A DNA stretch of 11,669 nucleotides from assembly GCA_026770615.1 (NCBI GenBank), contig MU631613.1, forward strand, positions 35,097 through 46,765, in the 5' to 3' direction. Below are positions 6,970 through 11,669 of the stretch, piece by piece. Numbering within the stretch: position 1 is the stretch's first letter; every line of letters starts with the position of its first letter. The notes under the pieces were generated by a model. It had not been told where the DNA came from, made no database searches, and saw only the letters and a program-made list of their open reading frames with translations. The DNA comes from Pavlovales sp. CCMP2436 (taxonomy: Eukaryota > Haptophyta > Pavlovophyceae > Pavlovales). The position numbers and the translations under genes were made by a program.

Positions 6970-7547
6970 TAAGTGGGAGGCTCTTGCTGGGGCCCGGTCT
7001 ACCCCACCCCTTCGCTGGGGGGGCGGCTCAGTGGTTTTCCAAGGGTTTTGGATCAGGGCATTTTTCTTCCCAATTGCGTATCTGGCGCGCCTTCTTTTTG
7101 TGCTGTTGGATGGATTCTGGGCTTGCTGGCTCCTGTTTGCGTTTGGATGAGCGCATCACGCGTTGAGGTATGGCCTCGTATACAGTGGCGGACACTCTAC
7201 GTGTATGGACTCACTCAGCGTGAGCACCCATGCGGCGTGCGTACGCGTCTACCCATGACCGCGTTTCCTGCCAGTCGGTGATGGCGTGTACGCTCTTCGC
7301 CCCCCTTCGGAGCCGTCGTCGTGTTTGGTTTGCGCGCCGATATCCTCCGTGCCACCACTGCTAGGCACGCTCCATTCGTGCGCGGCGATCTCCTTGCCGC
7401 ACAGCAGTCAAAGAATGAAGCAGATGCGTTTTTATCCTAGTGAACCTGTCTCGGCCTGTCCGAGGCCAGGGCTCGCGTCCTTCGCATCCATTGCGTACTC
7501 ATAATCTCATCGCCTCGCTCGCCTTCGCCCCCCTCTCAAGCTCAATC

Positions 7548-7748
7548 ATGTCGGACCGTAAGATGATTATCGGGGGCAACTGGAAGTGCAACCTCACCAC
7601 GGCGGGTGCGGCGGCGCTCGTCGAGCAGCTCAACGCCATGGAGGTCGGCAGCTGCGAGGTCTACGTCGCGCCGGTGGCCATCCCGATGGTGCTCATCACG
7701 CTCAAGGCGGGGGTCGCCTACGTCGCGTGCCAGAACTGCAACTTCACT
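7548..7748 (+). pseudogene. Triosephosphate isomerase, N-terminal fragment
   Basis: The ATG at 7548 opens a reading frame of 67 clearly TPI codons. MIIGGNWKCN contains the catalytic Asn and Lys; it is followed by LVEQLNAMEV, EVYVAPVAIP and VACQNCNFT. These correspond to the first strand, first helix, second strand and the end of the third strand of the TIM barrel. The enzyme interconverts dihydroxyacetone phosphate and glyceraldehyde 3-phosphate in glycolysis or the Calvin cycle. The expected GAFTGE motif, the catalytic His (GHSERR), the catalytic Glu (AYEPVWAIGTG) and the GGSV loop are all absent downstream. Similarity stops at TTCACT, followed by TAGAAGTCCC and unrelated sequence; no good GT donor is at the junction (GTCCCT is weak). 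MnmE occupies the same strand from 9288, so the rest would have to lie implausibly far away. I read this as a truncated gene or orphan exon. Confidence 0.88.
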
Positions 7749-8066
7749 AGAAGTCCCTTCTTCTTTACTGTAGCCGTCTTGCTTAGAAGGATAAAGCGAT
7801 TTTTTTGGTTGTGCTCTCGCAAAATATGCCCACCGGGGCCCCTCCTCCTCCGGGGGCCCCTACCCGGGGGGGGGGGTGGTCTTGGCAGACGGTCGTTCTG
7901 CCTGGACAGGGTTGCCTTGACGGACACTAGGCAGTCATTTCACCCGGACATCGTCGTGGTGCACAGTCGATTCAAATGCCACGGCTGTGCATGCGGAGCA
8001 GGTTCAGAGGTTTCGGTTCGCGTCCGTTCAAAAATAGGTTGAGCCCGTAAAAAATTCCTTAATCGA
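7749..8066 (+). other. Non-coding sequence after the TPI break
   Basis: No TPI continuation was found. It contains a GC-rich foldback (GGGGCCCC-tcctcctcc-GGGGGCCCC, about 7835-7861), a poly-G run, and a TGCACAG/CTGTGCA dyad near 7960-7990. The open frame continuing from TPI to 8042 is low in any coding signature. Confidence 0.5.
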
Positions 8067-8074
8067 GGTGTCCG

Positions 8075-8220
8075 CCGGCTCTTAGAAAAGGCGTAACGTA
8101 CGGGGATTATCCGTGGGGCCCCGTGGGCCCCCGGGCTATGTGACAAGTTAGTTATATGTTAGTCACATAGGCGCCTCCGGCGGGGCCCCCGGGGGCCCTG
8201 CGGGGCTTTCTAAGAGCCGG
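8075..8220 (+). mobile_element. hAT-like MITE, intact copy, 8-bp target duplication
   Basis: This 146-bp element begins CCGGCTCTTAGAAA and ends with the exact inverse, flanked on both sides by the 8-bp duplication GGTGTCCG (8067-8074 and 8221-8228). The interior is a foldback with GGGCCCC-type arms and CTATGTGAC ... GTCACATAG. An 8-bp duplication with short terminal repeats fits the hAT superfamily. It has no coding capacity. Confidence 0.88.
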
Positions 8221-8228
8221 GGTGTCCG

Positions 8229-8379
8229 GCGTTCAAGTCCCGTCTCGGTTCTCCTTGCCCTTCTAGCGCAGCGCGGCGGGAAGGCCGCGGAGCGCGCGGC
8301 CACCGGTTTGTAGTCGTTGGAGAAGCCCTGGACGCACCCACACGTCCCGCCCGCGCGCTCGTGCAATAATTGTCACACA
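8229..8379. other. Short unassigned stretch between MITEs
   Basis: No gene was recognised. On the minus strand 8366-8260 reads CGCVQGFSNDYKPVAARSAA with GC-rich third positions, which may be a coding relic, but no family could be named. Confidence 0.35.
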
Positions 8380-8551
8380 CAGTCATAGACGGGCATTGAG
8401 AAAGCAGAGAATCAGAGTGAGGCTCACTTTCTTAGCAAAATACATATAAACAATAGTTACATTCTATATAAACTATGCTTAACTGGCTCAAACATTGAGG
8501 CTCAGTTTCTTAATAATGCCGAGCTTTCTAAATGCCCGTCTATAGTGACTG
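8380..8551 (+). mobile_element. MITE with family-1 interior but different termini
   Basis: The ends are CAGTCATAGACGGGCATTGA (8380) and the inverse of CAGTCACTATAGACGGGCAT (ending 8551), inverted repeats with a small length difference. The right flank is TA; the left flank is not. The interior shares GAGGCTCACTTTCTTAGC and GAGGCTCAGTTTCTTA with family-1 copies A and B. Confidence 0.65.
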
Positions 8552-8565
8552 TATATTCATTAAGG

Positions 8566-8653
8566 GGGGTTTGGGCTGGCGGTGCTCCAAGTTCAAGTCA
8601 AGCATTAGATTATATTAGTGTAGGGGTTTCTAGCTGACGGTGTGTCAAGTTCA
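8566..8653. repeat. Imperfect 30-bp direct repeat
   Basis: GGGGTTT...GCTG(G/A)CGGTG...CAAGTTCA occurs at 8566-8595 and 8623-8653. It was considered for tRNA-derived SINE character because of the GTTCAA motif, but no tRNA fold could be built. Confidence 0.5.
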
Positions 8654-8717
8654 TTATATATTCATTTCGCTCGAGACCCCTCATCATCGTCAATTCATAA
8701 CAACGTCAGTTCGAGTA

Positions 8718-9045
8718 CAGGGGATCGCGGGCAATAAGAAACCGTCGTGTTAAGAAACTGAGCTTCTTCTTTTTGCATTGTTTGAATGCAATTAAAAAGA
8801 ATAAGCATTTTTTGTATGTAATTTGCTAAGAAACTCAGTCTCAGCCTCAAAAAGCGCCGTTCTTATTGCCCGGCTCTTAGAAAAGGCGTAACGTACGGGG
8901 ATTATCCGTGGGCCCCCGGGGGCCCCGTGGGCCCCCGGGCTATGTGACAAGTTAGTTACATGTTAGTCACATAGGCGCCTCCGGCGGGGCCCCCGGGGGC
9001 CCTGCGGGGCTTTCTAAGAGCCGGCTTATTGCTCGCGATCCCCTG
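8718..9045 (-). mobile_element. TA-flanked MITE, family 1, copy B, split by a hAT-like MITE
   Basis: It begins CAGGGGATCGCGGGCAATAA at 8718 and ends CGCGATCCCCTG at 9045, flanked by TA (8716-8717 and 9046-9047). It is in the opposite orientation to copy A: the CGGCGC...GAGGCTGAG end is on the right. The hAT-like MITE 8870-9024 interrupts it close to its right terminus. Without that insertion and its duplication, copy B would be 165 bp, close to copy A's 167 bp. Confidence 0.85.
8870..9024 (+). mobile_element. hAT-like MITE nested in TA-MITE copy B
   Basis: This 155-bp element begins CCGGCTCTTAGAAA and ends with the exact inverse, flanked by the perfect 8-bp duplication CTTATTGC (8862-8869 and 9025-9032). 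It is nearly identical to 8075-8220 apart from a slightly longer GGGCCCC-rich arm. The high identity and intact duplication indicate recent movement. Confidence 0.9.
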
Positions 9046-9047
9046 TA

Positions 9048-9287
9048 GCGAACCCGCCATGCCAGCAGGACCTCCAGCCGCGCCCATTCAGCAGAAGGGC
9101 CATCACTGACACAAATTACATCGGTGAGTTGCCGAGCGCGCCCAAGATCTTGTCAACCGTCGTCCCTGTGCCGCTGTCGCCTTCGTCCCAGCCGCCCACG
9201 TTCGAACATACAGCTGCCATCTCCGTCTCCTCCGCGCGGAGATAAGAATACTGTAGAACGCCCACTGCAGTATTCTGACTGCCCAGC
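9048..9287 (+). promoter_or_regulatory. MnmE upstream region with start-proximal hairpin
   Basis: This is the 240 bp between the MITE block and the MnmE ATG. AGAATACTG (9245-9253) pairs perfectly with CAGTATTCT (9268-9276), a 9-bp stem with a 14-nt loop ending 11 nt before the start codon. It would be a 5' UTR hairpin if transcribed. On the minus strand 9223-9118 reads as a coding-like peptide ending at TAA (see findings). Confidence 0.5.
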
Positions 9288-11170
9288 ATGGCGCGTCGCC
9301 CCGGAGCTGCAGGCCCCGGAGGGAGATTGCTGCTCACGGCGTGGTGCTGCACGCTACAGCGGCTCGCGGGCTGGGCGAGCGCGGCGACGCACCGGCCTTT
9401 CACTGCCGCGCCGCGGCTGCACGCCACGGCGCGCGCGCTGGCTACCGCCCACTCAAGCGTGGCCGATGACGGGTTCGCAGCCGGGTTCGTAGCTGCACTC
9501 ACCGGACCCGAGGCTCGCTCGACCATCTTCGCCGTCTCGTCGGGCGCGGGCGTGCGCTCCGGCGTGGCGGTGATCCGGGTCTCCGGGCCAGATGCGCGCC
9601 TCTCACTCGAACGCATGACCGCTCGTGGCCGCCGCGAGCCGTCGCTCGGCTGGCTGCAGCCGCGCATGGCGACGCTGCTCAAGCTACTCTCGCCCGACTC
9701 TGACGAGAAGCTCGACTCCGCCCTCGTCCTCTGGTTCCCCGCGCCGCGCTCGTTCACGGGCGAGGACGTTGCGGAGCTGCACGTGCACGGTGGGCGCGCC
9801 GTGATCGCCTCCGTCCTTGGGGCACTCGGCAGGTGACCTTATCCCCCCCCCTCTTCACAATACTTCTCATTCTCGTCCTTCTTCTTCTTTTTCTTTTCCT
9901 CCTCCTCCTTGTGGTAGCTCCCTCTTCCTGCTACTTCTCATCCTCGTTGTTGTTCTTGTTCTGATTCTTATCGGCAGCCTACCGGGTCACAGACTAGCGG
10001 AGCGGGGCGAGTACACGCGGCGCGCGTACTTGAACGGACGAATGGACCTCACCGAGGTAGAGGGCCTCTCCGACTTGCTCGCGGCGAACACGGACGCGCA
10101 GCGGCGGCAGGTAGCGAGGCGTTCTAATTGTAGTCATAAATTCTGCCCCCCCCCCCACCCCCCTTCCTGTAGAAGGGGATAGGGAAAGGTTGCTGCCCTC
10201 CCTCCCCTGCACTACATCCTCTCACTGGCTCTTAGAGCTGCTCTGCGCCTGTGTCTCTTAGTACGCTGTCTCACTGTATCGCTGCCTCACCTCCGCAGGC
10301 GCTCGCGCAGGTTATATACGCTATATTTATGATTCTTTTTATGATTCAGAGGACCCGTCGCGGAGTAGTTCACCTCGCTTAATTCAGGGTGTCGCGAGCA
10401 ATAAGAAACAGTCACGTTAAGCAACTGAGCCTCATTTTTGTGTGCCCTTCAATTATAATTTACGCCTGCAGGCGCTCGCACAGATGGGCGGACACGCGCG
10501 CACCACATTTGACGGCTGGCGCGCCCGTCTGCTCGACTGCTTGGCGCACACGGAGGCGGGTGTGTAAATATCTATAAAAACGTCCGGTCCCGTTCGCAGT
10601 CTCCCAGTTAAACCTGGGACCAGCTCCCGAGCCCCCAGATACCGTCCTCCCCGCTAAGACTGATCAGACACACGACTGCTTGGCGCACACGGAAGCGGGT
10701 ACGGGTGCTCTCAAAAAGCCCACAAAACCACGTGATTGCCCCCCCCTCCCCCCCTCCCCACACACACACCCACACAACCACCCACACGCACGCACACACA
10801 CATACCTACCCTCCCTAGCCTAGCTCTCGTAAAAAAAACTATTATTTAAAAAGTCAAGCCCTAGCCCACGCTGCTATTTTGCGGTGCCCCTTCTACTGAA
10901 TATGATGCTGTGCTGAGCGTCTAGGTGTTGCCGATTGCCAGCGTCTATTTGTCGCTCACCCTGACTTCAGCACCACCCTGCGGTGATGCCAATGCGTCCA
11001 GGCAGTTAGTTGTCACAAGCTCTCAAAAATCCCACAAAATCACGTGATTGCCCCCCCCCCCCTCTACCCTCCCCTCTCACCACACACACACACACACACA
11101 CCCTCCTTCCAGTCATCGATTTTGGTGAGGACTCAGACGACCTCGGCGGAGATGTACTCGCAGCCGTCAG
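9288..11170 (+). CDS. GTPBP3: MnmE/TrmE (GTPBP3-type) tRNA-modification GTPase, 5' part, exons 1-4
   Basis: Exons are 9288-9832, 9978-10110, 10472-10559 and 11113-11170; phases 2, 0, 1 and 2 join without a break into about 274 residues. Residues 1-60 are Arg/Ala-rich, as in a mitochondrial presequence. The N-terminal formyl-THF-binding domain follows: [48 protein letters not shown], and [20 protein letters not shown]. The central helical domain begins with [27 protein letters not shown] and [16 protein letters not shown]. Order and spacing match eukaryotic GTPBP3. With MTO1/GidA the enzyme modifies the wobble uridine (xm5U34) of certain mitochondrial tRNAs. The G domain (GxPNxGKSS) and the C-terminal Cys motif lie beyond the window. 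Introns: 9833-9977, 10111-10471, 10560-11112 and one starting at 11171. Three exon edges are repeated inside the introns. The ATG at 9288 is the first that gives a targeting sequence. Confidence 0.94.
9851..9948 (+). repeat. Direct repeat inside MnmE intron 1
   Basis: CTCTTC....TACTTCTCAT(T/C)CTCGT occurs at 9851-9876 and 9922-9947, separated by a TTC/CCT-rich pyrimidine tract. The intron boundaries themselves share TCGGCAG (before GT at 9833 and at the acceptor 9971-9977). Confidence 0.65.
10295..10483 (+). repeat. 16-bp direct repeat of the exon 3 start; potential 12-nt microexon
   Basis: GCAGGCGCTCGCGCAG (10295-10310) and GCAGGCGCTCGCACAG (10468-10483) differ at one base. The second copy is the acceptor and start of exon 3. 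The first copy is preceded by CTCCGCAG and followed by GT, so 10299-10310 could be a 12-nt in-frame microexon encoding ALAQ. Confidence 0.85.
10385..10440 (+). mobile_element. Decayed end of a family-1 TA-MITE in MnmE intron 2
   Basis: CAGGGTGTCGCGAGCAATAA then GAAACAGTCACGTTAAGCAA and CTGAGCCTC matches the left end of copy B with several substitutions. The right half is missing and no TA duplication remains. It lies between the two copies of the 16-bp exon 3 repeat. Confidence 0.75.
10534..10700 (+). repeat. 28-bp direct repeat of the exon 3 end
   Basis: CGACTGCTTGGCGCACACGG plus (A)(G/A)GCGGGT occurs at 10534-10561 (exon 3 end plus donor) and 10673-10700, with one mismatch and an offset of 139 bp. 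The second copy also ends in a GT donor (GCGG|GTACGG). Confidence 0.9.
10627..10666. repeat. Dispersed repeat, partner of 6747-6787
   Basis: This lies inside MnmE intron 3, between the two copies of the exon 3 end. It shares GATACCGTCC and CTGATCA with the copy upstream of TPI. Confidence 0.6.
10707..11057 (+). repeat. 39-bp direct repeat with CACGTG plus CA-rich tract, twice in intron 3
   Basis: GCTCTCAAAAA(G/T)CCCACA then AAA(C/T)CACGTGATTGCCCC occurs at 10707-10745 and 11019-11057 with two mismatches. Both copies run on into a poly-C tract and then CA repeats. The second copy provides the pyrimidine-rich 3' end of the intron before the CCTTCCAG acceptor of exon 4. About 270 bp of unassigned sequence separates them. 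Confidence 0.85.
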
Positions 11171-11334
11171 GTGTGATAAATATATATATGTATAATATAA
11201 ATGTCAAATGTCAGACCACACTGGCCATATCTATATCCATATCTATATATAAGTTTATGTATTTCTTTATTTCTTCATTTCTTTATTTCTTTATTAAAAC
11301 ATTTAAATTAATTGAAATGCTCGCAGCCGCCAGG
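11157..11334 (+). repeat. 15-bp direct repeat of the exon 4 end
   Basis: CTCGCAGCCGTCAGG (11157-11171, exon 4 end plus first intron base) recurs as CTCGCAGCCGCCAGG at 11320-11334. The second copy ends in CAG, a usable acceptor, followed by GCGAGAACTT, which reads RRE across the junction before running into a stop. Confidence 0.8.
11174..11310. repeat. AT-rich low-complexity and TTTC/TTTA microsatellite
   Basis: TATATA runs, CTATATCCATATCTATATAT and a TTTCTTTATTTCTTCATTTC stretch lie in the intron after MnmE exon 4. No gene. Confidence 0.8.
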
Positions 11335-11524
11335 CGAGAACTTTTTTAAATATATCTTTTTCTCATAACGTCCCTCGACTTGCAGCCCGAAGGCGTACGG
11401 GCATGACATGTGTTGTGGTGGTTGTTGCTAATAGCTCTATTAAATGTTCTACTTTGTGGCTGTGGCGGTTGCTGTTCATAGTTCTATGAATAGCTCTATG
11501 CTAATCTCCCCCCCCCCCCACCAA

Positions 11525-11609
11525 CCCCCACACCCACCCACACACCCACACCACCCCCCACACCCACCCACACACCCACACCACCCCTTTTTTTTTTTTT
11601 TTTTTTTTT
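11525..11609. repeat. CA/C-rich minisatellite (30-bp period) and poly-T
   Basis: A 29-bp unit (CCCCCACACCCACCCACACA...) is repeated at 11525-11553 and 11555-11583, preceded by a C run and followed by 22 T (11588-11609). The poly-T may act as the pyrimidine tract of the next exon. The window ends in another 21-T run. Confidence 0.85.
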
Positions 11610-11644
11610 GCCGCCGAGATGCGCGTCGCGCTGAACAATGCGAG
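11610..11644 (+). CDS. Candidate next MnmE exon (tentative)
   Basis: After the poly-T, 11610-11644 reads AAEMRVALNNA(R) and ends AG|GTGATT, a donor-like site. The peptide fits the helix before the G domain (E/L-x-x-L-x-x-A-R). However, no AG acceptor precedes GCC, and its phase does not join directly to exon 4, so an intervening short exon or a different acceptor would be needed. Confidence 0.4.
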
Positions 11645-11669
11645 GTGATTTTTTTTTTTTTTTTTTTTT

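Larger units (their letters stand above)
6603..7547. other. Divergent intergenic region between NKAPD1-like and TPI genes
   Basis: This 945-bp region separates two divergent start codons and should contain both promoters. It includes a dispersed repeat (6747-6787), a strong hairpin (6939-6969) and CT-rich sequence before the TPI start. Open frames on the plus strand at 6819-7504 lack any recognised domain. No canonical TATA box was convincing. Confidence 0.5.

Noticed and set aside
6819..7504. Plus-strand open frames upstream of TPI as a gene
   Set aside because: No domain, no consistent frame across splice-like sites, and the position fits a promoter region.
7440..7547. N-terminal extension of TPI starting at GTG 7440
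   Set aside because: It lacks an ATG and is dissimilar to TPI; the ATG at 7548 gives the normal family start.
8221..8255. GTTCAAGTCCC motif suggesting a tRNA T-arm
   Set aside because: The stem bases around the loop do not pair and no acceptor, D or anticodon arms could be built.
9116..9757. 213-codon open frame antisense to MnmE exon 1
   Set aside because: Most of it mirrors the GC-rich MnmE exon, which has clear family motifs on the plus strand. Only its last 35 codons lie outside the exon and are noted separately.
10637..10647. CAGATACCGTC, identical to a conserved SSU rRNA stretch
   Set aside because: Similarity ends after about a dozen bases; flanks do not match rRNA.

Overview
This window looks like nuclear DNA of a GC-rich unicellular eukaryote. 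A haptophyte-like or other microalga is possible, but nothing here proves the lineage. The coding segments are GC-rich at third positions and interrupted by GT-AG introns, and they encode eukaryotic proteins: a TMEM208/SND2-like ER protein, a Golgi-type GT34 glycosyltransferase, triosephosphate isomerase, a GTPBP3/MnmE-type mitochondrial tRNA-modification GTPase, and a chromodomain. Homopolymer runs (poly-G at the start, poly-T at the end), (AT)n and CA-rich microsatellites and miniature transposable elements fill the space between genes.

Layout. 145-342 (minus) is the first exon of a TMEM208-like gene running off the left edge. 763-1953 (minus) is a three-exon GT34 glycosyltransferase that can be reconstructed end to end. 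1904-2886 (minus) is an unrecognised gene with two compensating frame changes and a likely 3' intron; its last exon would overlap the GT34 start. 3004-5160 is a transposon and repeat graveyard: a truncated hAT-like MITE, an in-frame tandem repeat array (3442-3960), and a 58-bp-arm foldback split by two TA-flanked MITEs that share one TA. 5760-6602 (minus) holds a chromodomain ORF and an NKAPD1-like, K/R/S-rich ORF in the same frame, separated by a single UGA. 6603-7547 is a divergent intergenic region. 7548-7748 (plus) is the N-terminal 67 codons of triosephosphate isomerase, with no continuation. 8075-9045 holds two nearly intact hAT-like MITEs with perfect 8-bp target duplications; one is nested inside a TA-flanked MITE. 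9288-11170 (plus) carries the first four exons of MnmE/GTPBP3, with a tentative fifth at 11610-11644.

The genes are ordinary eukaryotic housekeeping genes with no evident joint pathway. The interest lies in gene structure. The MnmE introns are bordered by near-identical direct repeats of the exon edges, the GT34 first intron is a head-to-tail duplication with an internal AG|GT, and several mobile elements are nested with their target-site duplications preserved. No CRISPR array, rRNA, convincing tRNA or prokaryotic operon was seen.
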